From assembly GCA_030765045.1 (NCBI GenBank), contig CM060967.1, forward strand, positions 125,595,412-125,659,411: a stretch of 64,000 nucleotides of DNA, written 5' to 3'. Position numbers and translations under genes: made by a program. A model generated the notes under the pieces. That model saw nothing but the letters and a program-made list of their open reading frames with translations. It was not told the DNA's origin and did not search any database. Below, piece after piece: positions 1 through 12,242 of this stretch; the first letter of the stretch is position 1, and each line of letters begins with the position of its first letter. The DNA is from Tenodera sinensis. Lineage: Eukaryota > Arthropoda > Insecta > Mantodea > Mantidae.

Positions 1-1073
1 TTAAGAAGCTAACAACCTTGAATACGGATCATGAAGCAAAATTTGACACACTCTATCAACCAAAAGAGATGCCAGAGGCACTGCAATAAAAACTAAGAAG
101 CTGTGAGTAATTTGTATGGATTTTCTTATACATGTCCCAATTATGCACCTACGGGCGACGTACACTAAAACCTCGTTTATCCGAATCTCCGGATTATCCG
201 GATCAGATTTTTAGATTCTTTTTAAACCCAGTGTTCCATTAGATTAGAGTTTAAGAAAGATTCAGTAGTGTGTCACACGGTACTGACGCGGTATGTCTCA
301 CCGGCACGTGTCATTAAGCTTATCATATGTGTTTCAACCGGGTTGTTCCTGTGTCTAATCAGTGTTTGGGAGTGTAATTCAAACTTCGTTCAAACGCCAC
401 ACGTTTGACACTTTTCGAGGACAAAACAAGAATTTTACTATCATCCATGGCTAGACAAACGTCAAGATCACATTTTTTCCTGAGCGACGTCATTCATACA
501 CGGAATTTTATAGGTATAATGGTCTTTGGAATTTGAAACAAGGAATGGAAACCCCAGAGCAATTCAGAGGTGTGATAAAAATTCTAGAACCAAACCACAA
601 CCTTTTATTGTTGTGTCTTCCTGGATATGGTGTATGATTGGAAACATTTTTGGATCAGAAATATCAATTGAAATGTCCGTCTAACATCCAGCACAAGAAG
701 GAAGTTTGGGCATCATCTGTCCACCCACGTCAACTAAACTAGAGAGCTACATATAATGAAGCCACGGTGTCCAGATAATAAAAAGCCTGCGAAACGTGTT
801 TCAACAGAGACGACATGAGAATTTGAGCAACCTTCTTTCGCGTATTTAGTGGAAGTCGCAATACATCGTTCAAATTGTATGATAAAAGGTTTATATGAAA
901 TATTTGTAACATATTTCTGTATTATTATCATGTCTTTTACATATTTGCAAAGGAAAACTCCAATATATAATGAGTCTCATGAAGTTTTGTGCCCAAAAAG
1001 CAGTGATTTTTTCCAGGGATTGATACATGACTGATAACTTATGAGGTAACCGAGTTTCTACGGTTGTAATATT
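1..1073. other. Non-genic stretch; possible pogo/Tigger-like terminus
   Basis: I see no supportable gene here. Around 167-205 the run aaacctcgtttatccgaat followed by ccggattatccgg resembles the terminal sequence of pogo/Tigger-type DNA transposons, which typically end in CTCGTTTATCCGAA. No matching opposite end or transposase was found, so this is a weak call. Confidence 0.25.
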
Positions 1074-2258
<1,185 letters not shown>

Positions 2259-2929
2259 TGTACCTATAAGTGAAACCTGTGTATCATACACACTTTTTCA
2301 TGACATGTATGTAATGGAAAGGGCAATTACTTTCGTAAAAAATGATCTTTTTACTTACTTTAACTTCGTCCTTTTAAACTGCATTACTTCTGAACTACAA
2401 GTTTAAAAAACTAGGTTTTAAGTTATTTGGACTGTAAAAGTAAATAAATATCAGATTGGGAGTGCAATAGTCATCAAGAATGTAACGACGGTAGGCGTTT
2501 ATTCAGAAAGAAAAGTTCTCTTCAGAAAGAACACTTCACTTACAAAATTGAAGCTTGCTTGGTTTCTCCTCATAATCATCTGCATTATTTACGAATTTGT
2601 GATATCTATCTACGAACTATAGATTTCCTAGTTGTGGTCGGCTGCCCCCAATCCATTAAACCAAGACGGTCTGACACAATTTCACTCACCAAAGAACGAA
2701 AAATATTTGGGAAGGAAACTTGTATTTCATTTAAGGTTACACCTCTCTCTTGTAAAATTATATTGTCCACACTCTTTTTATTATTTATTTTCTTTTGTTT
2801 TCTCTTCCTTTTTTCACTGTTTCATTTGTATAGTGTTCCTTAATTTATTTGGTCGTATCGAGGGTTTCCTTAAGAAACAACTGACTGTAGTATAACTCGC
2901 TGAACATTAAGGTTTCTTAAACTTTATTT
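2259..2929. other. Non-genic stretch, nothing recognised
   Basis: AT-rich single-copy-looking DNA. Open frames of 87-94 codons on the plus strand contain no recognisable motif and overlap each other in different frames, so I do not call a gene. Confidence 0.5.
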
Positions 2930-3520
2930 TTCTCATTATCATTAAGCGTTGGAAGCACACTCCCCCACATTCATATTCCATAACTCTGTAGATAGGAAAT
3001 TCCTCTGGTGAAAGATAACCTCCCATTCCCAGCTGGGAATCGAACTAGTGTCCTCTAGGTTGATAATGCAGAACGCAGACTACTCAACGTAGAGGCAGTT
3101 CACTTAATTCTTCATCTGTGTGACCGAGTTAAATTTCGTAATGTACATTTCTTCCTTCATTGTTGAACATTTAAGACGATTTTCGTACATTTCTTTTATT
3201 CATTATTGTATCACCATACGCTTCCTTTAATAGACTAAATTTCTACAGGTTTCAACACCCGAAAACATAAAAATTCCAATACCTCTCACCTCAGAGCCAG
3301 CGGGACTTTGTATCACACAATTCATTTTGAACAAGCACAGAATGCACGATGGTAATTTGTTTCTTCTGTAACGCAGATAATACCAAGGAAATATGTGCAC
3401 GAAACCATTTGACCTTATATAGAAAACCAAGAGCAATGTGCGCAGTGGGAACCCCAAATGGTTGGTACTTCCTGGATTTACTTCGTACACTCGATATACG
3501 ATGAACGTTAGAACCTTACA
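2930..3520 (+). repeat. Block paralogous to intron 1 of the copy-3 peptide gene
   Basis: This block aligns by eye with 53,690-53,942 plus 54,800-55,090. Shared stretches include cattcatattccata, acatttaagacgattttc, tctacaggtttcaac (tctgcaggtttcaac) and cattttgaacaa. It is the intron-1 equivalent lying 5' of copy 1, so the two loci descend from one ancestral gene. It lacks the RT fragment found in the copy-3 intron and so preserves the empty site. Confidence 0.75.
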
Positions 3521-4214
3521 AGTTCTACTAGAAGTTTAAGGACACCCCTTGATATTTTAAAAGCTCCTCTTCCAAAAACATGTAACAATTATAAATTTAT
3601 AACAAATTCCTTCAAACATACACTGCAGTTAGTTTTACGCTTTAGGTATTGCTCCTCCTTTGGCTTTCAAACACAGTAAATTTACTCTTTTGGGCACACT
3701 GTTTGCAAGATTCCTACACTCCTGCACGGCAATGTTATTCCAAAATTCGAGTAATGCCTCTCGAAGTTCTCGGTGATTTTTCGGCCTGTGGGCAGCTCCT
3801 TTTTTACGTTCCGATCTCATTTGGATATGTCTGCCATAGTTGTATCCTTCCGGGGCAATGAAATCCTTGGCCTACTACTTCGCTCAAGGTCTGAAAATTT
3901 GCCACTTTTCCTACACGTATGTTTGTCTGTGCCACACACGTTTTATTTACCGCCAGAAGAACTGCAGCATCTCTGTATGGCTTGCTGCACTTATGCATAA
4001 CATCACTTGCAATTTAATCTCCCTATTCAGGTGTTTTACCCATTTCTGCTTAACAATCTCTTCTTACAATGAAAAAAATGAGAGCATGGCATCATAACAA
4101 GATCAACACAGCAGAATTTAATGGTGCGAGTTGCAGTATACACTATACACTACAACAAAATGCCACTCTGGCTTCGGTGACTCAGTCAATTTGTTTTAGT
4201 TATAAACCTTAGCT
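3521..4214. other. Non-genic stretch 5' of copy 1
   Basis: No convincing coding sequence. Several overlapping 60-85 codon frames on both strands look like chance. If copy 1 uses an upstream first exon like copy 3, it was not found here or further upstream in the window. Confidence 0.45.
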
Positions 4215-4581
4215 CAATTGTTGACAAACGATACATGATAAAAATGCCACATTTATAAATATTCCTCACATATGTATCTTTCCCTTCGGAGAGAAATAAA
4301 ATTGATATCCCATTTACTTTCATGGTCATTTCCTCAAAGAGGTTTTAAAACGAAATATTCTCGGTTTTTTAAAACTGAATAAAAATCATGTTTTTAAAAA
4401 AATAAAGATATCTCGTGCATAACTCTTTTTTTAAAATTTACCCTCTGATAAGATGTTTTTGGCGATAGTTCTTATAGTTTATGAACAGACTTTATTTCGG
4501 TGATATATGCAGGTGTCCTTAAACTTTTGGTAGGTACCGTAATTTGAATCTTAATGTAGCTGTTTATTGTTTCTGTTACAG

Positions 4582-4893
4582 ATGTTTCTCATTGCCTTGT
4601 GCGTCCTGTGTCTATGCGCCAAGAGCGATGCGGATCCGCTCGCTAATGGCGATGATCCTACTGTACCAGTAACACACAGTCCTCCTATCAAACCTGATCG
4701 GCGATTTGGACGAATTGCAGAGATTCCACAATACAAATTTCTTCCACCACATATTCCACCACTTACTTTACGGGTTGCAATTTACGACCATCGTCTCAAC
4801 CCTGATCAGCGTTCAGGATCAATTGCTGAGATTCCACAACCTAAGTTTGTTCCACCATATATTCCATCCTTTACTCTACGAAGAGTAATGTAG
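4582..4893 (+). CDS. Secreted proline-rich repeat peptide, copy 1 (coding exon)
   Basis: A 103-residue product is predicted from the ATG that directly follows the acceptor tttctgttacag. Residues 1-17 form a signal-like Leu/Cys segment (LIALCVLCLC) ending near SDA. The mature part has two repeat units, each with a proline/arginine-rich head (THSPPIKPDRRFG; DHRLNPDQRSG) and an IAEIPQ-x-KF-x-PP tail. The THSPPI-x-P-x-RR core is shared with copies 2 and 3. Size, signal peptide and Pro/Arg content resemble insect antimicrobial-type peptides, but I recognise no named family and the role is inference. The frame ends at TAG, and downstream sequence resembles a decayed third repeat. The first poly(A) signal is altered to AACAAA (5,133). 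No first exon was found. Confidence 0.7.
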   Translation: MFLIALCVLCLCAKSDADPLANGDDPTVPVTHSPPIKPDRRFGRIAEIPQYKFLPPHIPPLTLRVAIYDHRLNPDQRSGSIAEIPQPKFVPPYIPSFTLRRVM

Positions 4894-5088
4894 GACCATC
4901 CTTCTTCCATCATGCTCACCATCATTGGTTAAGACCAAATTCAGGATGAGTTATAGATATTCCACTACATTTAATTTAGGACCACCAATGCAAGACCAAC
5001 CTCTCCACCGTGGTCATCATCCTCTGGTCACATCATGGACTATGTTGAGGATTGATGCGACATCTGTTAGAGACTTCAATACTTACAG

Positions 5089-5316
5089 ATGTTTAGTTTT
5101 TATTTTTGTCGTTGTTATGTAAAGTATATATTAACAAACAGTGGTACACAACATGCTCCACCATATCAAAATCGAGGTACTTTATGTGGTTGAAGTCCAA
5201 TTTCCTCCGTTCCAACTTCTCCATTTCATGGAGGACTTGCTCATGCAGTACCAGTTCCTCGCCCTCCAGTAGTGCATCCAGCAACCATAATCCTCCCTCG
5301 TATAGGACCGTTCTAG
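5089..5316 (+). pseudogene. Downstream open frame of copy 1, interrupted by one TGA
   Basis: A 76-codon frame starts at an ATG directly after acttacag and stays in register with the 75-codon frame of copy 2 (7,016-7,240). It begins with an aromatic/Cys-rich segment and ends with proline-rich sequence (HAVPVPRPPVVHP, ending RIGPF). One internal TGA, in the codon aligned with TCA in copy 2, breaks it. The indel against copy 2 is a whole codon. Differences are not clearly biased to synonymous sites, so protein-level constraint is unproven. It may be a second terminal exon or an old exon duplicate. Confidence 0.4.
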
Positions 5317-5411
5317 ACTGACAAAGCCAAAGGTTGACGATAATGAATGACGTCACGGTATGTGTATTTCAGCATAACACTGTACAATGCATAAAGAGTA
5401 GCTTTTTATTT

Positions 5412-5417
5412 AATAAA
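5412..5417 (+). promoter_or_regulatory. Candidate poly(A) signal AATAAA, copy 1
   Basis: It lies about 95 bp after the end of the downstream frame. The corresponding position in copy 2 (7,351) is identical. Because the earlier signal in copy 1 is mutated to AACAAA, transcripts would be expected to run to this one. Confidence 0.45.
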
Positions 5418-5639
5418 GTTGCTTCATACTCGATGATAACTGAAAGGCTTATGACTATATGAGCATGTTATTGTAAGGAGTAGCTCTGTGTGAATATTAT
5501 CCATATTGCCCAGAACATGTGGTTGCTAATGTTATGTTTAAGTTGTGAACATATCCCCTTTTAGCAGCACGTGGTGTAAACAACACATGCTTATTATTAC
5601 AAGGGGATGAATATAAGGAGATTATTTACCACTTTCAGT

Positions 5640-6040
5640 CAACTTTAGTGCCACCATTGCCAAGTGTAGTTCTAGAGCGACGATAGATAACTTTTCATAC
5701 GTATACACAAGTCTTTTACATATACAAGGATTTTTAAAAGCTTTTTTTAATTGCTCTAAAAACCAAGAAAACCACATTAGGGAAAGGTCTCTCTTCCTCT
5801 GTCGCTCTCTCTCTCTATCTCCATGTGTGTGCACGCGTGTGTTCTGTGAATAGCATATTCAAAAACGAAAAGTCGTTTCAATATCGAACCTCAAGAACTA
5901 CCAAGAATGTGAGACGAAGGTTTTCAAGAAACCCTGCCATCAAGGACTATGTTACAAAAATACTTTTGGAGAAATCTTATTTTCTCAGAAATGGTTCTAA
6001 CGTTAATGATTATATACCATATATTTTAAGTTATAAAGGT
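5640..6040 (+). repeat. RX repeat, divergent copy
   Basis: It contains the RX landmarks: a microsatellite-like tract (tctctctctctatctccatgtgtgtg), then agcatattcaaaaacgaaaagtc, then the block ending tttctcagaaatggttctaacg. It forms the 3' part of tandem unit 1. Confidence 0.65.
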
Positions 6041-6238
6041 AACGTCAATTATTGATAAAGAGTATTTGATAATGTCATATTTATAAATATTCCTCATATA
6101 TGCGCCTTTCCTCTCAGAGAAAATTAAATTGACACTTATTTTCATGGTCACATCTCCAAAGAGATTTAAGAATGATATATTTTCAGTTTTTCTAAAGCTA
6201 CAAAAAGATCATTACATTTTTTGTGAAATGTACCCTTT

Positions 6239-6255
6239 AATAATAATAATATTAC

Positions 6256-6299
<44 letters not shown>

Positions 6300-6333
6300 G
6301 TAATAATAATAATAATAAAAATAATAATAATAA
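6239..6333 (+). repeat. (AAT)n microsatellite, ~95 bp
   Basis: This is a run of aat units with a few interruptions, located about 150 bp before the copy-2 coding exon. Unit 1 lacks it. Confidence 0.95.
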
Positions 6334-6481
6334 TTATAATAATTATATATATATTTTTTTTGACGGTACTTAAGCGGCTGGATAAAATGGTTTAAGGGCA
6401 GAGTGTATTTTGGTGATATATGCAGGTGTCCTTAAGCCTTTGGTAGGTACTGTAATTATGAGTTTATTGTGTCTGTTACAG

Positions 6482-6913
6482 ATGTTACTCATTGCCTTGT
6501 GCGTCCTGTGTCTATGCGGCAAGAGCGATGCAGATCCGCTCACTTATAACGATGATCCTACTGTACCAGTAACACACAGTCCTCCTATCTACCCTGACCG
6601 GCGATCTGGACTAATTGCAAAACTATATAGACATATTCGAAGACTTGCTCTAGGAACAGAGATGCACGACCATCCTCCTGTCAACCCTGATCATGGTAGA
6701 GAACGAATTATAGAGCTTCCACTATATATCTATCTTCCAACATTTGTTCAAGGAGATGGAGATATATTTGTTCCACCAATACGAGGAAGAACAATGTACG
6801 AACGTCCTCCTGTCAACCCTGATCATCGTAGAGGACGATTTATAGAGTATCCACCATTTACCTATCTTCCATGGCGTTTACATGGTCCACCAATTCGAGG
6901 AAGAACAATGTAG
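6482..6913 (+). CDS. Secreted proline-rich repeat peptide, copy 2 (coding exon)
   Basis: A 143-residue product is predicted from the ATG directly after gtgtctgttacag. It has a signal-like segment at residues 2-12 (LLIALCVLCLC), a GKSDAD junction, then three repeats: a THSPPIYPDRRSG head, a DHPPVNPDHGRER unit and a RPPVNPDHRRGR unit. The last two each end in PPIRGRTM. The frame is open further upstream, to 6,410, but the conserved acceptor and the loss of similarity before it favour the ATG at 6,482. The stop is TAG where the repeat register predicts Tyr; after it, another 22 in-frame codons, rich in His, run to TGA. A secreted, possibly defensive or structural, peptide is an inference; the family is unrecognised. 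Confidence 0.7.
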   Translation: MLLIALCVLCLCGKSDADPLTYNDDPTVPVTHSPPIYPDRRSGLIAKLYRHIRRLALGTEMHDHPPVNPDHGRERIIELPLYIYLPTFVQGDGDIFVPPIRGRTMYERPPVNPDHRRGRFIEYPPFTYLPWRLHGPPIRGRTM

Positions 6914-7015
6914 GACCATTCTCCTGCACATCGTGGGCATCATCCCCTTCATCACCATGATCACCCTCATGTCGAGGACTGATGCGACATCTCTTAGGGA
7001 CTTCAATACTTACAG

Positions 7016-7240
7016 ATGTTTAGTTACTTTTGTTGCTCTTGTGTAATCTATATATTAATAAACAGTGATACACAATATGCTCCACCATATCAATATCAAG
7101 ATACTTTATGTGGTTCACGTCCAATTTCCTTCATTGAAACTTCTCCATTTCATGGAGGACTCGCTCATGCAGTACCAGTTCCTCGCCCTCCATTAGTGCA
7201 TCCAGTAACCATCATCTTCCTTCGTATAGGACCATTCTAG
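7016..7240 (+). CDS. Downstream proline-rich open frame of copy 2 (candidate terminal exon)
   Basis: A 74-residue frame begins at an ATG directly after acttacag, echoing the acceptor-ATG arrangement of the main coding exon. Residues 1-16 are aromatic, Cys and Ile rich (MFSYFCCSCVIYILIN). The rest is polar/proline-rich, with QYAPPYQYQD, HAVPVPRPPLVHP and a C-terminal RIGPF. The first AATAAA (7,057) lies inside it and a second (7,351) follows it, so it would be translated only from transcripts using the distal signal. Copy 1 keeps the frame except for one TGA; copy 3 lacks most of it. A functional exon, a separate small gene or a fossil are all possible. Confidence 0.4.
   Translation: MFSYFCCSCVIYILINSDTQYAPPYQYQDTLCGSRPISFIETSPFHGGLAHAVPVPRPPLVHPVTIIFLRIGPF
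7057..7062 (+). promoter_or_regulatory. Candidate proximal poly(A) signal AATAAA, copy 2
   Basis: The context ttaataaacagtgatacac is shared exactly with copy 3 (55,467). It lies about 145 bp after the coding stop. Confidence 0.55.
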
Positions 7241-7350
7241 ACTGAAAAAGCAAAAGGTTGACGAGTAAATTAGAAATATATGGGTGGCATGTTATGGTAT
7301 ATGTATTTCAGCATAACACTCTATAATGTATAAAAGTCAACTTTTTATTT

Positions 7351-7356
7351 AATAAA
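7351..7356 (+). promoter_or_regulatory. Candidate distal poly(A) signal AATAAA, copy 2
   Basis: The context ttatttaataaagttgct matches copy 1 at 5,412. It lies 111 bp after the downstream frame. Confidence 0.45.
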
Positions 7357-9148
7357 GTTGCTGTATACTCTATGATAACTGAAGGGCTTATGACTACATC
7401 AGCTAGTTATGGTTAGAACACTACTCAACAGAACAAAAAATCTTTCAATCTCATAGCTCTGTGTGAATAATAATATCCATATTGTCCAGAACATGTGGTT
7501 CGAAGTTATGATTAAGTTCAGAACATATCCCCTTTCAGCAGCACATGTTGCTTATTATTGCAAGTGTATGAATATAAGTAGATTATTAATAACAGTAGAT
7601 ATTATTTCTGCATAAGACAGGATGTTGTTCAAAACATTTTATTTATAAGCCATATTTATGTAGTTTTTACCATATTCAGTCAATTTTACTGCCACCGTAC
7701 CAAGTTGTAGTTCTGGACAGACGATAAATAAGTCTTCATACTTGGTTCTTTTTCATATACAAGGATTCCTAAAACCTTTTCTAATTTGCCTACTTCTATA
7801 GTAAGCAAAGGAAACATTGCATTCCTATCCAAAGATCTATATTAAATGTTATAACAAATGCGGTTTTGAGATAAATTAAATAAAAAGAAATGAAAGAAGG
7901 GTCTCCCCCATGTCTCTCTCTCTCTCTCTCTGTCTCTCTCTGTGTGTGCGTGTGTGTCTGTGCTTGTGTGTATCTGTAAACAACATATTCAAAAACGAAA
8001 AGTAGGTTGAAAATCTAACTGCAGCATCTACCAAGAACGAGAGACTAAGATTTTCAAGAAACTCTGTCATCACGGACTACCCCTTCGAAAAACATTTTTG
8101 GAGAACTTTCAGTTTCTCAGAAATGGTTGTAACGTTTATAATTATATTACATTATCTTTTAGGTATCTTCAAACACCTGAAACGTATACCAGGTGAGTCA
8201 GCCGCGCCTTATTGTTTTGGAGGGTAGGCCACCCATGTAACGGCATGTGCCCCTTGATCCAGTTTTGCGCTTACTAAAATGTGCAGCTTGACGTTCTTAA
8301 AGAGAGGAATGCGCAAAATTGAGAGCAACAGTGGTTTAAGGGACAGAACGTACGCCTCGCTGAAGTACACCAAAACATACGACTCGCTTACTGAGCGCGA
8401 ATTCCGGTTTTACAAACTTTTTATAAGAGTATACATAGCAACGTAATTCAGTAGACGCCTCGGAAAAGATTGACCTATCATAAGAGTACACTAACAATGT
8501 CAGCTAAAAAGAAAATGGTGGGTTCTTGTACTTAGAGCAGGGGTTGGCTGCTAAAAATCAGGAAAAATTTAGAGACATGCCTCATCCATCATGGACCCGT
8601 ACAGTCAAAACGGACATATTATTAAACAACAGTTAATTTACATTTTTGCGTGAACTACGCCTCTTGCACCTCAATTAATATGCCTAACAGCTTTTGCCAA
8701 TTAAGTAAAAATATTAAAACTCCCAGTAAAGGTTTAAAACTGCTTTAAAAGGCTAAATCAAGCACGAATACTTGTGAGGTGGCAATGGCACTGTGCCAGG
8801 CATACAAGTTCTACTATTGCACACGGTAGGTGCTTTCAGTCAAGTACCGGAATAGCTGAATAGAATTGTGACGTGTTCTCTGCGCTAACCCCAATGACAC
8901 AGGTACGAGTCTCAGCGTTGTAAACATTTTTTTTTCTATGTTCATCAAAACTTGAAAACCGAATTCACAATAATCTAATTATAAAGTCCCTGAGGCTTTA
9001 GGACCTTATAATTTAAATCGTTTTTGGTTGTCTGCATTTTGTAATTGACTTCTGCCTCATTGCACTGGCATGATATATTGTGTTGTGAATGCCGACCCTT
9101 GAGTTTTCCACATGTATGATGTCGCATATTTTGTGCCAGTCTTTCATT

Positions 9149-10205
9149 ATGTATTCGACAGACGAGTACGTAATTATGCTTTTGATCTACTGAGAAGCAA
9201 GAACAAACACACCAGCGGCTCACAACTTATATCGGGAAAGATATCCGAATAGATGACAACAAACAGCAAACACCTTTCGGGTTGTTGAAAGGCGTCTGCG
9301 TGTAACAGCACCACTTGCAGGAATGCTTCCTCATAGACACGCACCAGCAACATCGGGTGTTAATGCAGAAGCAGTTTTGAAAGCCATCCAGAACAATCCG
9401 CATACTAGTACACGGGCAGTTGTTCAGGAGGTGAACATCAGCAAATCTTCTGTAGTACGAATATTGAACACTAATAAGTTTCATCCTTATCGTTTGCAGC
9501 AACACCAAGCACTTTCCGGGATTTCGAAGCTCGAGTAACCTTTTGTGAATGGTTGCTGGAGCGAGTAGCAAGTGATGTAGGATTCACATCCAGGATATTG
9601 TTTTCTGACGAATCAAGGTTCCACAACATTGGAACTGAACATCGTCAAAATATAAGCTATAGCAGTGTTGATAATCCTCATTGGGTAAGGGAGGCAGCAT
9701 TCCAAGAGCAGCGGGGTGTAAATGTCTGATGTGGAATCTTAGGAGACCACCTTGTTGAACCATTATTCTTCGAGGGGCATCTAACAGGAGCACGCTACCT
9801 GGAATTCCGCCGTAGTTCACCCCTTAGTACCAGGGAATGTGCCACATCAGGAGCGAATGACGATGTGGTTTCAGCACAACGGTGCTTCTCGTATCGGTCG
9901 AGGATCGTCTGCAATCACTTGAATGCTGCACATCTTGGTCGTTGGATAGGAAGACAAGGACCAGTCTCCTGTCCTGCCAGATCGCCTGATATGACACCCC
10001 TTGGACTTCTTTCTCTGGGATTATTTAAAAGAACGCATTTATGTAGAGGAGCTGGGCAATCTAGAAACCCTTCGTTAGCGTATTACAGTGGCTTGTAGAA
10101 ATGTTCAACCCCCCCCTGCTACACCAAGTTAGGGGCTGCATTCATCAGCGTGCCCAGGCGTGCATTACCCAAGAAGGTCATCAGTTCGAGCACTTGCTTC
10201 GTTAG
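9149..10205 (+). pseudogene. Mariner-like transposase, decayed (element A)
   Basis: The N-terminus (MYSTDEYVIMLLIY) and the HTH region at 9,323-9,538 (VNAEAVLKAIQNNPHTSTRA, SKSSVVRIL) match the DUF4817-type N-terminus of insect mariner-like transposases. A first catalytic aspartate is visible in ILFSDESRFHN (about 9,597), then a VNV-stop-CGILGD block. The second catalytic site reads QHNGA, with Asn in place of the usual Asp. The frame then shifts; the third region (RSPDMTPL) and a C-terminus ending near EHLLR are recognisable. In-frame TGA codons in the N-terminal part and at about 9,728, plus frameshifts, make it non-functional. Such an enzyme would have excised and inserted the element at TA. 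Confidence 0.85.
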
Positions 10206-10416
10206 AGGAGTCGTGTTCCAGGAATAGGAAAATGGTCATTCTAACGCCGCTAAACATATCACTATGAAATATTTTTAATAGCACAATAATTCACTGTCTG
10301 CAAAATTGAGTTTAACTTCCTTGTTAAACTCTGGCAAGGTAACTTCCTTGCTTTCTGTGTTCAAATATGCATAAATGATCCTTATTTCAATTGCACCTAC
10401 CAATTTTTGTGTTTAA

Positions 10417-12238
10417 CCCTCCTTCGGTTGCAATATATGTGATATCTGAGAGATACCCTTTCCGCTTTTTTCAACAATATGACGCAACTGTTTATGCGAA
10501 ATTAATCCAAGTCATTGTAGCTTCCTAAAATACACTTTAGCACTTCCTTGTTCATTATTGGCCAGCTGCTTGTTGTTTTGTTCGATTATCAAGCAAAGGT
10601 ATCTGTGAGATACATTGCGCCCGCTCACGTACCTCCTTGTTTCTGTAGCCTTCTTTTCTGCTGGTCACATTTTTACGTACAATAGTGTCTAAGAAGCAAG
10701 AAGTGTTCAATCTGTGTAACTCTAACGACCTACAGAAATCCCTGGCAATACCCTGGAATGAAAATGGAGATACTAATGAAGATTTTGTTGATCATGAAAG
10801 TGACACAGATTGCGAAGCTGCGACAGAAGTCCGTGAGGAAGATTCTCATTCCTCTCAAAGTGACACAGATGAAGAGGACCATACAGGTATTAATGCTCAG
10901 TTACCTGGAAAAGATGGGATCACTAAATGGAAAAAGACGAGTCCTCTACAGCAAAGAAGAATCAGATCACAGAATTTGCTTACTCATGTACCTGGAGTTA
11001 GAGGTCAAGCTAGAGCTGCCAGAACGGCTACAGATTGTTGAAGCTGCCTTATTACAGATGACATATTAGAAATAATTGTGACATATACAAACCAGTATAT
11101 TGGGCTTACACAAAACAAATTCAGCCTTGAAAGAGACACTAATTTGACAACTAAAATAGAGATGAAAGCATTCATAGGTCTTCTGCATTTGGTAGGAGTC
11201 CTACGCAGTAGCAGACAATCTTTAGAAGAGCTATGTGGTACAGATGGAGATGACGTAGAGATATTTCGATTGGTAATGAATTTGAAGCGTTTCAAGTTTC
11301 TTCTTCGCTACCTTAGATTTGATGACAGATCTTCTCGCAAAGAAAGAAAGAAATTGGATCGCCTTGCAGCTGTGAGAGACATTCTCACAGCATTCGTCGG
11401 CAATTGCCAGAAATACAACTCTCTGGGAGAAAATGTCACAATTGATGAGACAGACGCAGTTTAAAACAGTATATTCCATCTAAGCCTAATAAGTATGGAA
11501 CTAAAATCTATGTTTAGGCTGATGCTAAAATATTCTACGCTCACAATCTAGAAATTTATGCCGGGAAGCAACCTGATGGTCCATTCTGCACCAGCAACAA
11601 ACCCTTAGATGTTATGAAACAACTGGCACAATCGATTTACAGAAGTGGAAGAAACATTACTGCAGATAATTGGTTCACTGACCACAAGTTGGTGAAAGAT
11701 CTGCAGAAGGAGAGATTGTCCTTTGTCGGAACACTGAAGAAAAATAAACCACAGCTTCTACTTGAGTTAGTCAATGTAAAAGGCAGAGCTCAGTATTCCA
11801 GTGTGTTTGCATTTAGAGAAGAGGCTACCCTTGTTTCTTACACACCTAAGAAAGAAATGAACGTCCTTGTGATATCAAGTCAACATTTTGACGATGTCAT
11901 TGATCAAAACTCCGGTGAAAAGCAAAAACCAGAGATGATAACTTCTTACAATGAAACAAAATCCGGGATGGATGTGGTAGACAAACTGTGTGCCCCATAT
12001 GATGTTGCCAGAAACTGTTGCAGGTGGCCTTTAGTGGTATTTTTTGCTGTGCTCAACATATCTGCAATAAATGCTCAAATTCTCTTCCTAGACAATGGAA
12101 GTGAAATTAAGAGCAGGTTATTTTTGAAGAACCTATCCCGAGAACTATATTTCGATCACCTATTTAAATTTGGCATGCTTACAAGGGGGATACGCAGTGC
12201 GCTTCAAGAAGACCTTAAATGATTTCGGCTTACAGAAA
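10417..12238 (+). mobile_element. piggyBac-like element nested in mariner-like A
   Basis: TTAA flanks both ends (10,413-10,416 and 12,239-12,242), the signature target of piggyBac transposons. The related element B shows the uninterrupted site near 22,290 (reverse complement gtgtgtttaaacaactac), which proves the insertion. The left end begins CCCTCCTTCGG. The right end, just 16 bp after the coding stop, shows no matching inverted repeat, so one end appears lost or rearranged even though TTAA is intact. Confidence 0.85.
10685..12222 (+). pseudogene. piggyBac-like DDD transposase, decayed
   Basis: An acidic N-terminus (10,685-11,041; the apparent start is GTG, likely a lost ATG) is followed by a frame change into the catalytic core (11,078-11,464) with the first Asp in ENVTIDET. 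A stop-ridden segment at 11,462-11,610 follows. The final part (11,614-12,222) has the second Asp in ITADNWFT and the third in KSGMDVVDKLC, the order typical of piggyBac transposases. The product stops soon after the DDE fold, and the usual C-terminal Cys-rich zinc domain is missing. Frameshifts and stops make it inactive. Confidence 0.88.
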
Positions 12239-12242
12239 TTAA

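Larger units (their letters stand above)
4215..6052 (+). repeat. Tandem duplication unit 1 (contains peptide-gene copy 1)
   Basis: This unit aligns with 6,053-8,188. Anchors are tttataaatattcctca (about 4,253 and 6,079), the coding exon, the 3' region with catttcatggaggact, ttatttaataaagttgct and the RX-type tail beginning near 5,640. The offset is about 1.9-2.0 kb. Both copies have small indels, so the duplication is not recent. Confidence 0.85.
6053..8188 (+). repeat. Tandem duplication unit 2 (contains peptide-gene copy 2)
   Basis: This is the partner of 4,215-6,052. Compared with unit 1 it has gained an (AAT)n tract at 6,239 in a stretch that reads plain taccctctgataag in unit 1 (about 4,439). 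Its RX tail is cut at 8,188 by mariner-like element A and resumes at 12,715. Confidence 0.85.

Noticed and set aside
6410..6481. Extended N-terminus for copy 2 starting at 6,410
   Set aside because: The equivalent sequence is not open in copies 1 and 3, and the conserved acceptor lies immediately before the ATG at 6,482.
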